Source: Parasphingorhabdus marina DSM 22363 (GTDB lineage: Bacteria > Pseudomonadota > Alphaproteobacteria > Sphingomonadales > Sphingomonadaceae). From it: DNA of 64,000 nucleotides. Where the stretch lies: positions 1,364,001 to 1,428,000 of the forward strand of contig NZ_FSQW01000002.1 in assembly GCF_900128895.1 (NCBI RefSeq), given 5' to 3'. Positions within the stretch are counted from its first letter, which is position 1, and every line of letters starts with the position of its first letter. A program made the position numbers and the translations under genes. The notes under the pieces are model-generated. The model worked only from the letters and a program-made list of their open reading frames with translations, was not told the origin of the DNA and did no database searches. Shown here piece by piece: positions 54,895 to 63,639 of this stretch.

Positions 54895-55629
54895 ATGGCC
54901 AATTTTGCTGACAAACACAAAAAGCTCGAAAAAAACGTCACCCTGCTCGCCGTATGCTCCCTGGTTGTGGTGATCATCGGCGGTATCGTGGAAATCGCTC
55001 CCTTGTTCTGGATCGACAACACGGTCGAGGAAGTCGAAGGGGTCCGGCCATATACGCCGCTGGAACTCGCCGGACGCAATATCTACATCCGGGAAGGCTG
55101 CTACACCTGCCACAGCCAGATGATCCGGCCGTTCCGCGACGAAGTGGAGCGCTATGGCCATTATTCGCTGGCTGCGGAGTCGATGTATGACCATCCGTTC
55201 CAGTGGGGTTCCAAACGGACCGGACCTGATCTCGCCCGCGTCGGTGGCCGCTATTCCGACGAGTGGCATGTCCAGCATCTGGTGGATCCGCGTCAGGTCG
55301 TACCGGAATCGATCATGCCACCCTATGCCTTCCTGAAGGACCGCGACCTCAATGCCGGTGACATGTCAGGCCATTTGCGGGCTCTGTATCGGGTTGGCGT
55401 CCCCTACACGGAAGAAGCCATTGAAAAGGCCAATGAAGACCTGCTCACCCAGGTTGATCCATTTGCCAGTACGGCGGAACTGGAAGAGCGCTACCCCAAG
55501 GTCCAGGTACGCGATTTTGACGGCAACCCGGACAGGCTGACCGAAATGGATGCACTGGTGGCCTATCTGCAAATGCTGGGGACATTGGTCGACTTTGAGG
55601 CCGGTGAAGCACAGGAGCAGCCGCGATGA
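54895..55629 (+). CDS. ccoO: Cytochrome cbb3 oxidase subunit II (monoheme)
   Basis: This 244-residue membrane-anchored c-type cytochrome has an anchor at about residues 16-40 and one heme site CYTCH (Cys69, Cys72, His73). A distal Met lies in the SIMPPYAF-type segment later. It passes electrons from CcoP to CcoN. It starts 12 bases after ccoN and overlaps ccoQ by four bases. Confidence 0.96.
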   Translation: MANFADKHKKLEKNVTLLAVCSLVVVIIGGIVEIAPLFWIDNTVEEVEGVRPYTPLELAGRNIYIREGCYTCHSQMIRPFRDEVERYGHYSLAAESMYDHPFQWGSKRTGPDLARVGGRYSDEWHVQHLVDPRQVVPESIMPPYAFLKDRDLNAGDMSGHLRALYRVGVPYTEEAIEKANEDLLTQVDPFASTAELEERYPKVQVRDFDGNPDRLTEMDALVAYLQMLGTLVDFEAGEAQEQPR

Positions 55630-55787
55630 ACTACGAGGAACTGCGCCATTTCGCCGATAGCTGGGGATTGCTGTTCATGGCCCTGCTGTGGCTCGGCTTT
55701 GCGCTCTGGACCTTTCGTCCGGCCGCCAAGGACATGCACGATGATGCCGCCAACATGATTTTTGATGAGGACAAGAACGATGTCTGA
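55626..55787 (+). CDS. ccoQ: Cytochrome cbb3 oxidase small subunit (CcoQ)
   Basis: This 53-residue protein begins [17 protein letters not shown], has one membrane helix (about 13-31) and ends in an acidic tail. Size, sequence type and position between ccoO and ccoP identify CcoQ, a subunit that stabilises the complex. Its ATG overlaps the ccoO stop by four bases, and its last eight bases overlap ccoP. Confidence 0.9.
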   Translation: MNYEELRHFADSWGLLFMALLWLGFALWTFRPAAKDMHDDAANMIFDEDKNDV

Positions 55788-56706
55788 GCACAAATATGTC
55801 GATAAAGCCACCGGCACCGAAACGGTTGGCCACGAATGGGACGGCATTGTGGAGCTGGATACGCCGATGCCGCGCTGGTGGGTCTGGACCTTCTATGCGA
55901 CCATCGTCTGGGGCATTGCCTACATGATTCTCTATCCGGCCTGGCCGCTGGTCAACTCCGCCACGGAAGGCGTGCTCGGATGGACCAGTCGCGGCGAATT
56001 GCAGAAGGAAATGTCGGCCCGGGAACAACAGCTCGAGCCGATCCGGGCAGCGCTGGTGGCAAATGACATAAACAGCGTGGCCGCCAACGAAAACCTGAGG
56101 AACCAGGCCATTAATGGCGGCGCATCGGCATTCAAGGTCCATTGCGTCCAGTGTCACGGATCCGGGGCGTCGGGATTCAAGGGATATCCCAATCTCAATG
56201 ACGATGACTGGCTCTGGGGCGGCGACCTCGAGGCGATCGAATACACGCTGGTCCACGGTATCCGCCAGCCCGACCATCCCGACACGCGGTTCTCGCAAAT
56301 GCCGGCCTTCGGTCGGGACGGGATCCTCCAGCCGAACGAAATCCAGGACGTTGTGTCCTACGTGCGCACAATCTCTGGTGACGAGAGGCCCAGCCCGGCA
56401 TCAGAGCGCGGCGCGGTTTTGTACGAGGCCAATTGCACGATCTGTCATGGCGCTGACGGCAAGGGCGACCGCTTTCAGGGCGCCCCCAATCTGACCGACC
56501 GGATCGCGCTTTATGGTCGTGACCGGGCGTCGCTAACCGAAACCATCACCAACAGCCGCTATGGCGTCATGCCAAGGTGGAGCGAACGTCTGGATCCTGC
56601 TACAATCCGCATGCTCGCCATTTATGTCCACTCGCTTGGCGGCGGGGAAGCGGCACCACAGCCCGACGAAACGGCGGAAACAGGCACAGGTGATGAACAA
56701 TCCTGA
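55780..56706 (+). CDS. ccoP: Cytochrome cbb3 oxidase subunit III (diheme)
   Basis: This 308-residue membrane-anchored cytochrome c has the start [22 protein letters not shown], a membrane helix at about 33-55, and two heme sites CVQCH (122-126) and CTICH (219-223). It takes electrons from cytochrome bc1 or soluble cytochrome c. The start is set by GAGGA within the ccoQ end. The last 14 bases overlap ccoG. Confidence 0.96.
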   Translation: MSEHKYVDKATGTETVGHEWDGIVELDTPMPRWWVWTFYATIVWGIAYMILYPAWPLVNSATEGVLGWTSRGELQKEMSAREQQLEPIRAALVANDINSVAANENLRNQAINGGASAFKVHCVQCHGSGASGFKGYPNLNDDDWLWGGDLEAIEYTLVHGIRQPDHPDTRFSQMPAFGRDGILQPNEIQDVVSYVRTISGDERPSPASERGAVLYEANCTICHGADGKGDRFQGAPNLTDRIALYGRDRASLTETITNSRYGVMPRWSERLDPATIRMLAIYVHSLGGGEAAPQPDETAETGTGDEQS

Positions 56707-58144
56707 TGAAATCCTTGATCCCGAGCTGAAGCTCTACGAGGCCAGGAAGGCCGTCCATCCCCAGCGGATCGACGGAACCTTCCGGCGGCTCAAATGGGCG
56801 ATCATGATCGTCACACTCGCGATCTATTACATCACGCCATGGATCCGCTGGGATCGCGGACCCTATGCCCCCAATCAGGCCGTGCTTGTCGACCTGGCCA
56901 ACCGGCGCTTCTACATGTTCGGCATCGAAATCTGGCCGCACGAATTCTATTATGTCGCCGGACTGCTGGTCATGGCCGGCATCGGCCTGTTCCTGGTCAC
57001 ATCTGCCGTCGGACGTGCCTGGTGCGGTTATGCCTGCCCGCAGACCGTCTGGACCGACCTGTTCCAGCATGTCGACCGGTTTGTTGATGGCGATCGCAAT
57101 GCCCGCATGCGAATGGACAAGGCGCCCTGGACAGCCAAGAAAACGGTCCGCCGCCTGTTCAAATGGGGCATCTACCTGTTTATCGCCTTCTGGACCGGCG
57201 GCGCCTGGATCATGTATTTTGCCGACGCGCCGACGCTGGTGGTGGACTTCTGGACCGGTGAAGCGGCTTTTGTGGCCTATGCCACCGTCGGCATTTTGAC
57301 CGCCACCACCTTTATATTTGGCGGCTTCATGCGCGAGCAGGTCTGTGTCTACATGTGCCCCTGGCCCCGCATTCAGGCGGCGATGATGGACGAAAAATCC
57401 TTGCAGGTAACCTACAAGGACTGGCGCGGCGAAAAGCGGGGCAGCATCAAAAAGGCCCAGAAAGACCCGGCAGCTTTTGGTGATTGCGTCGACTGCAACC
57501 AGTGTGTCGCGGTTTGCCCGACCGGGATTGATATACGCGAAGGACCGCAAATTGGCTGTATCACCTGCGCACTGTGCATAGACGCTTGTGACCGGGTCAT
57601 GGGTGAAGTCGGCCGTCCGCGCGGGCTGATTGACTATATCACGGCGGATGATGCCGAAGCAGAGAAAGCCGGGAAAGAAACCGGGCCAGCCTGGAAGAAC
57701 CTCCTGCGCCTCCGGACCCTGGTATATTTTGGCGTCTGGGCGGGCATCGGGCTGGCCATGCTGTTTGCACTGGGCAATCGCACACGGCTTGACCTTGCCG
57801 TGCAGCATGATCGCAATCCGGTCTATGTGCAGCTCTCCAACGGGGATATCCGCAACGCCTATACCGCGAAAATCCGCAATATGGAGAACCGGCCTCGGCA
57901 GATGAATGTATCGATTACGGGACTGCCGGGAGCCACGCTCTGGGAAGGCGGAACCAGCCGGCCGGACCAGCAAACCGCGCTGGAGGTCACGGTCCCCGCC
58001 GACTCTGTCGCCAATTTGCGGCTCTTCATTGCGGCGCCAGAAACCACATCCGAACGCGATGAATTCGTCATGACGATTGAGGGCGCCGGAGAAAATGCGG
58101 AAAGCGACAGCGAAGAGCTGTTTTTTGAACGGCCCAAAAACTGA
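56693..58144 (+). CDS. ccoG: Cytochrome c oxidase accessory protein CcoG
   Basis: This 483-residue membrane protein (FixG/RdxA family) has about five helices and two cysteine clusters of the [4Fe-4S] ferredoxin type. They are at Cys265/268/271/275 (CVDCNQCVAVCP) and Cys289/292/295/299 (CITCALCIDAC). The C-terminal Ig-like domain follows from about 375. CcoG is a cupric reductase needed to supply copper for cbb3 assembly. ATG 56693 gives the conserved start; the frame is open upstream inside ccoP, but this is not used. Confidence 0.94.
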   Translation: MNNPDEILDPELKLYEARKAVHPQRIDGTFRRLKWAIMIVTLAIYYITPWIRWDRGPYAPNQAVLVDLANRRFYMFGIEIWPHEFYYVAGLLVMAGIGLFLVTSAVGRAWCGYACPQTVWTDLFQHVDRFVDGDRNARMRMDKAPWTAKKTVRRLFKWGIYLFIAFWTGGAWIMYFADAPTLVVDFWTGEAAFVAYATVGILTATTFIFGGFMREQVCVYMCPWPRIQAAMMDEKSLQVTYKDWRGEKRGSIKKAQKDPAAFGDCVDCNQCVAVCPTGIDIREGPQIGCITCALCIDACDRVMGEVGRPRGLIDYITADDAEAEKAGKETGPAWKNLLRLRTLVYFGVWAGIGLAMLFALGNRTRLDLAVQHDRNPVYVQLSNGDIRNAYTAKIRNMENRPRQMNVSITGLPGATLWEGGTSRPDQQTALEVTVPADSVANLRLFIAAPETTSERDEFVMTIEGAGENAESDSEELFFERPKN

Positions 58145-58158
58145 CTGAGGATGAGAGC

Positions 58159-58626
58159 ATGAACCGAACCAGAAAGAAAATCACCGGTTTTCACGTGACA
58201 TTGATGTTTGTCGCCTTTTTCGGTGTGATAGCCGCGGTCAATTTTCTGATGGCCGGGCTGGCGGTATCTTCCTTTGGCGGCACGGTTGTCGACAACAGCT
58301 ATGTGGCCAGTCAGAAATACAATCAGTGGCTCGAAGAAAGCCGCCGCGAAGCCGCGCATGGCTGGACTGTTAGCACTCCGGTTCGCGCCGACGACCGTCT
58401 CCAGATTGCCGTGCGCAACGCCCAAAATACCGCATTGAGCGGCGCCCGGGTATCAGCAGTCGCCGAACATCCCGTGGGGCGCACGGACTCTTTGAAACTG
58501 GAATTCAGCGAAGCAGCGCCCGGCCAGTATCTGAGCAATCAGTCACTACCAGCAGGCCGGTGGAAGCTCCGGATTTCGGTTGCCGAAGGTGGCCGCAATC
58601 TCGACATGGTCAGTGAAATCAGATGA
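58159..58626 (+). CDS. ccoH: FixH family protein (CcoH)
   Basis: This 155-residue protein has one N-terminal membrane helix (about 12-34) and a FixH-type periplasmic beta domain (QIAVRNAQNTALSGARVSAVAEHP). It is required for cbb3 assembly and interacts with the complex. It starts 14 bases after ccoG and overlaps ccoI by four bases. Confidence 0.9.
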   Translation: MNRTRKKITGFHVTLMFVAFFGVIAAVNFLMAGLAVSSFGGTVVDNSYVASQKYNQWLEESRREAAHGWTVSTPVRADDRLQIAVRNAQNTALSGARVSAVAEHPVGRTDSLKLEFSEAAPGQYLSNQSLPAGRWKLRISVAEGGRNLDMVSEIR

Positions 58627-60752
58627 ACGCCACGGTCGCCCTCGATGATCTGGAACCCGTCCGGCAGTGCGAAGACAGCCGCTTTGCCGTCCCGACCATG
58701 CGCTGCGCGGGCTGCATTGCCAAAATCGAGCGCGGGCTGGGAGAATTGCCGGGCGTGGTGACCGCCAGGGTGAATTTCTCGACCAAACAGGTGGCTGTTT
58801 CACACACACCGGAACTGACCGAAGACAAGCTCAAAAGCGCGATCGCAGAACTGGGTTTCGAAGCCCAGATACTGGCGGACAATCCATTGTCCGAAGATCG
58901 TGGCGACACAAGGCGCCTGCTGCGGGCCCTGGCTGTGGCGGGCTTTGGCATGATGAACATCATGCTGCTGTCGGTCAGCGTCTGGTCGGGTGCCGTGGGC
59001 GTCACGAAAGACCTGTTCCACTGGCTCTCGGCTTTGATCGCCATCCCGGTCATCGCCTATTCCGGGCGACCGTTTTTCGCATCCGCCGCCATGGCCCTGC
59101 GATATCTAAGGACCAATATGGACGTGCCGATCAGCATCGGAATCCTGCTGGCCACCGGGCTCAGCCTTTATGAGACGGCCACCAGTGGTCCCCACGCCTA
59201 TTTTGATGGCGTGGTGATGCTGATCTTCTTCCTGCTTTCGGGGCGTGTCCTCGACGGCATGATGCGGGACCGGGCACGCGAGGGTATTTCCGCCCTGCTC
59301 CGGCAAACCGCGCCGGGCGCGATGGTGATCCAGCCGGATGGAACAACGGCCTGGACCAAGGCCACGGATATCCGGCCCAATATGGTCATGCAGGTTGCCG
59401 CCGGCGAAAATCTCGCGGCCGACGGTGTGATCATTGAAGGATCCAGCGGCTTTGACTTTTCGATGCTTACCGGTGAAAGCGACCCCCGACTGCGCCAGAA
59501 AGGCGATGACGTTCTCGCCGGAACCACGAACCTGACTGCTCCTGTCCGGGTGCAGGTAACGGCTGCGGGTCAGGATACCAGCATTTCCGACATCGCGCGC
59601 CTGATGGATGAAGCAGGGCAGCACCGCTCTTTCCATGTCCGGGTCGCCGACCGGGCCGCGCGCTACTACGCCCCGGCCGTCCACTGCCTCGCACTTCTGG
59701 CCTTCATCGGCTGGATGCTGGCAGGCGCCGGTGTGCACCAGTCGCTGCTGATTGCCGTTGCGGTGCTGATCATCACCTGCCCCTGCGCCTTGGGGCTGGC
59801 TGTGCCGGCTGCCCAGGTGGTGGCGTCTGGCGCGTTGATGCGAAAGGGGGTTCTGGTTAAGGATGGCAGCGCCCTCGAACGGCTGGCGGAGGCGGATCGG
59901 ATCATTCTCGACAAGACCGGTACAGTGACCATGGGCCAGCCGGTCCCGGACAATCTCGACCAGCTGTCTGATGACCAGAAAGCGGTAACGCTGGCCTTGG
60001 CCCAATCCAGCAGGCATCCCGTGAGCAAAGCCATTTGCACAACCTTGAACGCCAAGAACATTGCGCCTGCAGACGTTGAGGACCTGACCGAAACCGCCGG
60101 CGAAGGCATGTCGGCGATCTGGAATGACCAGCCGGTTTCCCTCGGACGACCGGAGAAAGGCAACGCCAGCCTCGCGACCCAATTGGTGATCGCGAACGAA
60201 ATCACGCACATCACTCTCACCGACGCCATCCGGCCAGATGCCCATGCAGCCATCCGGGAACTGGACGAGCTGGGCCTGCCTGCATCGCTCTTGTCCGGAG
60301 ACAGCCTGGAAGCCGTCGGCCCGGTTGCCAGGGAGCTGGGGATAATCGCCCAGGCCTGTGCCCGCCCGGAAGACAAGGTGCATGCCATCGGTCGCCTCAG
60401 CGATCAGGGACACAAGGTGCTGATGATCGGCGACGGTCTCAATGATGGTCCGGCCCTGGCCGCCGCACACGTGTCCATCGCACCGGGATCGGCCAGTGAC
60501 GTCGGCCAACAGGCCGCCGATGCCGTGTTTACCAGCGACAGTTTGATGCCGGTGGCATTGTCCGTCAAAGTTGCCCGCCGGACAATGCAGACGGTCCGCC
60601 AGAATTTTGCCCTGGCCATTGGCTATAACATCCTTGCCGTGCCGCTGGCTCTTGCCGGACTGGTCACGCCGCTGATCGCCGCCATAGCCATGTCGACATC
60701 CTCGCTGATTGTCGTGGGCAATGCCTTGCGGCTTTACGGGTCAGCCAAATGA
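58623..60752 (+). CDS. ccoI: Copper-transporting P1B-type ATPase for cbb3 assembly
   Basis: This 709-residue P-type ATPase has an N-terminal heavy-metal domain with CAGC (28-31), eight membrane helices and TGES (283-286). The membrane copper site CPC is at 386-388, the phosphorylated Asp430 in DKTGT, the HP pair at 465-466 and GDGLNDG at 603-609. These mark the CcoI/FixI (CtpA) group, which exports copper for CuB insertion. It is coupled to ccoH and ccoS by four-base overlaps. Confidence 0.95.
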   Translation: MNATVALDDLEPVRQCEDSRFAVPTMRCAGCIAKIERGLGELPGVVTARVNFSTKQVAVSHTPELTEDKLKSAIAELGFEAQILADNPLSEDRGDTRRLLRALAVAGFGMMNIMLLSVSVWSGAVGVTKDLFHWLSALIAIPVIAYSGRPFFASAAMALRYLRTNMDVPISIGILLATGLSLYETATSGPHAYFDGVVMLIFFLLSGRVLDGMMRDRAREGISALLRQTAPGAMVIQPDGTTAWTKATDIRPNMVMQVAAGENLAADGVIIEGSSGFDFSMLTGESDPRLRQKGDDVLAGTTNLTAPVRVQVTAAGQDTSISDIARLMDEAGQHRSFHVRVADRAARYYAPAVHCLALLAFIGWMLAGAGVHQSLLIAVAVLIITCPCALGLAVPAAQVVASGALMRKGVLVKDGSALERLAEADRIILDKTGTVTMGQPVPDNLDQLSDDQKAVTLALAQSSRHPVSKAICTTLNAKNIAPADVEDLTETAGEGMSAIWNDQPVSLGRPEKGNASLATQLVIANEITHITLTDAIRPDAHAAIRELDELGLPASLLSGDSLEAVGPVARELGIIAQACARPEDKVHAIGRLSDQGHKVLMIGDGLNDGPALAAAHVSIAPGSASDVGQQAADAVFTSDSLMPVALSVKVARRTMQTVRQNFALAIGYNILAVPLALAGLVTPLIAAIAMSTSSLIVVGNALRLYGSAK

Positions 60753-60919
60753 GCGGCCTTGCGATCCTCATTCCCGTGGCCCTGTTCATGGGCCTCGCAG
60801 GTCTGGCCTTTTTCTTCTGGGCGATGCGCAATGACCAGTTTGAAGATCTGGAAGGCGCAGCGCATCGCGTGCTGATTGATGACGACGAGAAACCGGATTC
60901 CGATGATAGAGAAGTTTAG
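60749..60919 (+). CDS. ccoS: Cytochrome oxidase maturation protein CcoS
   Basis: This 56-residue protein has one membrane helix (ILIPVALFMGLAGLAFFFWAM, about 6-26) followed by RNDQFEDLEGAAHRVL, the CcoS signature, and an acidic end. CcoS is needed for cofactor insertion into CcoN. Its ATG overlaps the ccoI stop (ATGA). Its last 17 bases overlap the next small gene. Confidence 0.92.
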   Translation: MSGLAILIPVALFMGLAGLAFFFWAMRNDQFEDLEGAAHRVLIDDDEKPDSDDREV

Positions 60920-61151
60920 AACCGGCGGTGCAGCCAGCCTGCCCGCGCTGATAGCGATCTGGAGCATGGCGCTAATGCCCGCTGCTCCAGCCAGTGGAAT
61001 GATGACCATTGAACTGTGCAATGCCGACGGGGTTGTGCGATCGGTCAATATCCCGCTGGAGAAGGAAGGCGGTGGCGACGAAAACTGCGCCACGCCATGC
61101 CATGCTTGCCTCTCCCGGCAAAAGCATACCGGCAAGCCGGACCGCAGCTAG
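60903..61151 (+). CDS. Small secreted cysteine-rich protein after ccoS
   Basis: This 82-residue protein has a likely signal peptide (about 1-31). The mature part is short and contains ELCNADGVV and [14 protein letters not shown], four cysteines and two nearby histidines that could bind a metal. It resembles DUF2946-type proteins but not closely enough to name. Its ATG lies within the end of ccoS, so it is read from the cbb3 assembly transcript. A role in periplasmic copper or redox handling would fit but is an inference. Confidence 0.55.
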   Translation: MIEKFRTGGAASLPALIAIWSMALMPAAPASGMMTIELCNADGVVRSVNIPLEKEGGGDENCATPCHACLSRQKHTGKPDRS

Positions 61152-61339
61152 TCGGGCCCGGTTCCACTGCCTTTTTCAGCCAGATTCTGCATGCGATCCG
61201 GCAAGACGGCCAGAATCTCGCTTTGACGCGCCTCGGTCGCTGACGCCCATTCCGCGATTTCTGAAAGCGTCCGTCCGCACCCGGCACAGAGGCCGGTCGG
61301 TCCGTCAATCGTACAGATGTTGATACAGGGGGATTCCAT
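61148..61339 (-). CDS. DUF1289 protein
   Basis: This 63-residue protein has the DUF1289 signature [27 protein letters not shown], with four cysteines that probably bind a metal or iron-sulphur cluster. The function is not established. ATG 61339 is used; a GTG six codons upstream is possible. Its stop overlaps the end of the small cysteine-rich gene on the other strand by four bases. Confidence 0.88.
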   Translation of the reverse strand: MESPCINICTIDGPTGLCAGCGRTLSEIAEWASATEARQSEILAVLPDRMQNLAEKGSGTGPD

Positions 61340-61412
61340 GTCCGGCCTGTTGAGCACGTTTGGGCCCGTGGAACAAGAACGAGATTCTCAACAGGATTTT
61401 CCCCGTGTTGTT

Positions 61413-62330
61413 CTAGCTATCAGCGATCAGCCGGCCAGCCGTGTCCGCTATCAGTTCCGGCTCCTCCAGATCGGGAAAATGGCCCAGATCATCGCGCTCG
61501 ATGTAGATTGCATCCGGTGCATAGCGCAAAACCGAACGCTTGTCGGTTGCCTGATGAGACTGGTCGGTCAATCCCCAGATCACCGCAGTCGGTACCTTTG
61601 GTGCAAATTCCGGCAGCTGATCCATCGCGCCGAATTTCTGGATCTGAGATGCCAGTGCATAGGAACAGCCACAGCGCAGGACTTTCCGCGCTTCTTCCTG
61701 AAACTCTTCCAGCGGCAGTTTCGGCCCCGCGACAAAGGCCGCCCACCAGTCGACGGTCGCACGTTCGCGGGCCAGACGGAAACTGATCTGGCCTTCATAA
61801 GGCTTTGCCAGATTGCCATGGGTATCGATGCCGCTCTGTGTCCAGGCAACTTCCCCGGCAAAATCTGCAGTCTGGGCAATGATCAGGCCCGCCAGCTGAC
61901 TGTCCAGTATCTCCGCAATCCGCGCCGCGATCAGGCCCTGAATACAGGGGCCCACCAGGACCGCTTGCGGAAGAGCGAGATCGGCAATCGCCTGCGCCAT
62001 GATCTGGCAGGTGGATTCGAATTCCATCGCCTGCGTGTCCTTCGCCCAGGAAAATCCAAAACCCGGAATCTCCATGACAGCGATGTTGAACCGGTCAGAC
62101 AGAGCGTCGATAAAGCCGTCGTAGCTTTCCAGCGTGGCCGGACCGTCCGGCAGGATGATCAGGCTGGGCAGATCCGGAGAATTCCGGATGACTCGCCGGC
62201 GCACGAAACTGAGCTCATGCTCGAACAGGTCTGTATCGCTGCGGGATTCAAGCGCCCGTCGGCACATTTCTTCCGGGTCGAGCCCGGCAAAAGGGAGCGT
62301 GTCGATGACACAGGGGTCGGGAGAGGCCAT
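61413..62330 (-). CDS. Alpha/beta hydrolase with a Cys at the nucleophile position
   Basis: This 305-residue alpha/beta hydrolase has an oxyanion-hole strand (SLIILPDGPA), FGFSW after the second core strand, and a nucleophile elbow that reads VGPCIQG, so Cys129 replaces the common Ser. A candidate acid is in VIWGLTDQSH and the His in DDLGHFPDL. The Cys could be a real nucleophile, as in dienelactone hydrolase, or the protein could be inactive. Upstream of it lie a SnoaL-like gene and an amidohydrolase gene, all leftward and closely spaced. The ribosome site is AAAGGAC. Confidence 0.75.
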   Translation of the reverse strand: MASPDPCVIDTLPFAGLDPEEMCRRALESRSDTDLFEHELSFVRRRVIRNSPDLPSLIILPDGPATLESYDGFIDALSDRFNIAVMEIPGFGFSWAKDTQAMEFESTCQIMAQAIADLALPQAVLVGPCIQGLIAARIAEILDSQLAGLIIAQTADFAGEVAWTQSGIDTHGNLAKPYEGQISFRLARERATVDWWAAFVAGPKLPLEEFQEEARKVLRCGCSYALASQIQKFGAMDQLPEFAPKVPTAVIWGLTDQSHQATDKRSVLRYAPDAIYIERDDLGHFPDLEEPELIADTAGRLIADS

Positions 62331-62333
62331 GAT

Positions 62334-62729
62334 TCAGTCCTTTGAATTATCTGGGGAGGAAACGGGTTGCCAGGCTGTCGCACTGTCGTAGACGAAACGT
62401 TCTCTGGCGATCCGGTCGCCCCGCCATTCCTGCAAAGCAACTTCATGAAGTCGCCGGGTCACGCCGTCCTTGCCGACAGAATCGAAGGTCCAGGCAATGG
62501 CGACGTGATCGCCGTCAACCAGCACCGCTTCCGGTTGATGGGTAATCATGGATTGAATCCGCCGCATCCCGGCTTGCTCATGCACGATCAGCTGGTCACG
62601 TCCCTCGCGCGGCGGTTCGCGGTTTTCCTGCATGCTGGCATCCGGATGATAGAAATTGGCTATGGCCTCCCCGTGATCACCGTTGACGACGGCATCTACA
62701 AAGGCTTCGACTCGCTTACGGACTGGCAT
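62334..62729 (-). CDS. SnoaL/NTF2-like protein
   Basis: This 131-residue protein has the NTF2-like cone fold: RVEAFVDAVVNGDHGEAIANFYHPDASMQEN (about 6-36) and HVAIAWTFDS, LHEVALQEWRGDRIARERFVYD. Such proteins may be small enzymes or binding proteins. The gene has AAGGAACAACC before its ATG and lies three bases before the hydrolase start. It may assist the same pathway (inference). Confidence 0.8.
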   Translation of the reverse strand: MPVRKRVEAFVDAVVNGDHGEAIANFYHPDASMQENREPPREGRDQLIVHEQAGMRRIQSMITHQPEAVLVDGDHVAIAWTFDSVGKDGVTRRLHEVALQEWRGDRIARERFVYDSATAWQPVSSPDNSKD

Positions 62730-62750
62730 GGTTGTTCCTTTCCATTGCGG

Positions 62751-63563
62751 TTATAGCTTGAACACTCGGCGGGCATTGCCTGACAAAAATGCGTCCTGCT
62801 GAACATCGGTAAGCTGCAGGTCGTCCAGTCGCTGCAGGCAACCGGCAGGGGAGAGCATCGGCCAGTTGGTTCCGAAGATGACGCGGTCCTGCCCCAGCCC
62901 CTTCATGTAAGCGACAAAATCGGGCGGCAGCCGGTGCACGGCATAGGCAGATGTATCGACATGAAAGTTCGGGAACTTGATCGTCAGCGAGATCAGTTCA
63001 TCGATCCACGGAAATCCGACATGACCGCCAACTACCACCAGCTCCGGAAAGTCGAGCAGCACGTCTTCCAGATAGGGAATGGGACGCCCCGTTTCGGATC
63101 GCATCAGCGGACCGGTATGGCCAACCTGCGTACAAAACGGCACGCCGAGATCGACGCAGGCAGCGTAAACCGGATAATAGCGGCGATCATTCGGCGGCAG
63201 ATCCCAGAGCCAGGGGACGACCCGGACGCCAACAAATTTTTTCCCGTCGACCCACCGGCGAAGTTCGCGAACCGCTTCCATGGGCTGCGACAGGTCGACC
63301 GTTGCCAGGCCGCGAAAACGGTCCGGAGCCGTATCAATCTGGGCACTGACTTCTTCATTCGAGATCAGCGAACCCGCCGGGCCGTGCCAGGCGGACAGCA
63401 GGCTGATGTCGACATTGGCGGCGTCCATCGCCGCCAGAGTCACTTCGGTTGATGGCACCTGCGGAGCGCCGGTTTGCCCCGTCCAGCGGAGCAAAGTGGC
63501 GAGCCACGGAGCCTCGGCCATGCGCTGCGTTGTCATTTGTGACCAGACGTCTATTGCACCCAT
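62751..63563 (-). CDS. Amidohydrolase family 2 protein
   Basis: This 270-residue protein has the metal-dependent amidohydrolase barrel of the amidohydrolase_2 (PF04909) type, including decarboxylases. Visible segments are AIDVWSQM at the start, FVGVRVVPWLWDLPPND, VVVGGHVGFPWIDELI with a metal His, and VIFGTNWPMLS with a final Asp/Asn-type ligand position. The usual HxH is not evident at the N-terminus. It is the first gene of the leftward unit, behind the MarR-type operator, with GAGG upstream of its ATG. Confidence 0.82.
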   Translation of the reverse strand: MGAIDVWSQMTTQRMAEAPWLATLLRWTGQTGAPQVPSTEVTLAAMDAANVDISLLSAWHGPAGSLISNEEVSAQIDTAPDRFRGLATVDLSQPMEAVRELRRWVDGKKFVGVRVVPWLWDLPPNDRRYYPVYAACVDLGVPFCTQVGHTGPLMRSETGRPIPYLEDVLLDFPELVVVGGHVGFPWIDELISLTIKFPNFHVDTSAYAVHRLPPDFVAYMKGLGQDRVIFGTNWPMLSPAGCLQRLDDLQLTDVQQDAFLSGNARRVFKL

Positions 63564-63583
63564 ATTGATTCCCGCCTCTTGAG

Positions 63584-63603
63584 ATACTTCATATATGTAG
63601 TAT
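63584..63603. promoter_or_regulatory. 20-bp near-perfect palindrome, candidate MarR operator
   Basis: ATACTTCATATATGTAGTAT has one mismatched pair over 20 bp and lies between the divergent amidohydrolase and MarR-type genes. Rightward, TTGAGA (63579-63584) and TATTAG (63601-63606), 16 bases apart, could be a promoter overlapped by it. Size and place are typical for MarR binding. Confidence 0.65.
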
Positions 63604-63639
63604 TAGGAAGGTGCCGGGAATGTCAATAGGGAGACAGGC

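Noticed and set aside
52027-55278. A 1083-codon open frame on the minus strand across gloA, SIMPL, ccoN and ccoO
   Set aside because: It runs through four clear genes, shows low-complexity His/Arg/Asp-rich sequence, and has no domain or ribosome site.
56600-60509. Long minus-strand open frames opposite ccoG and ccoI
   Set aside because: Both lie wholly antisense to well-supported cbb3 assembly genes.
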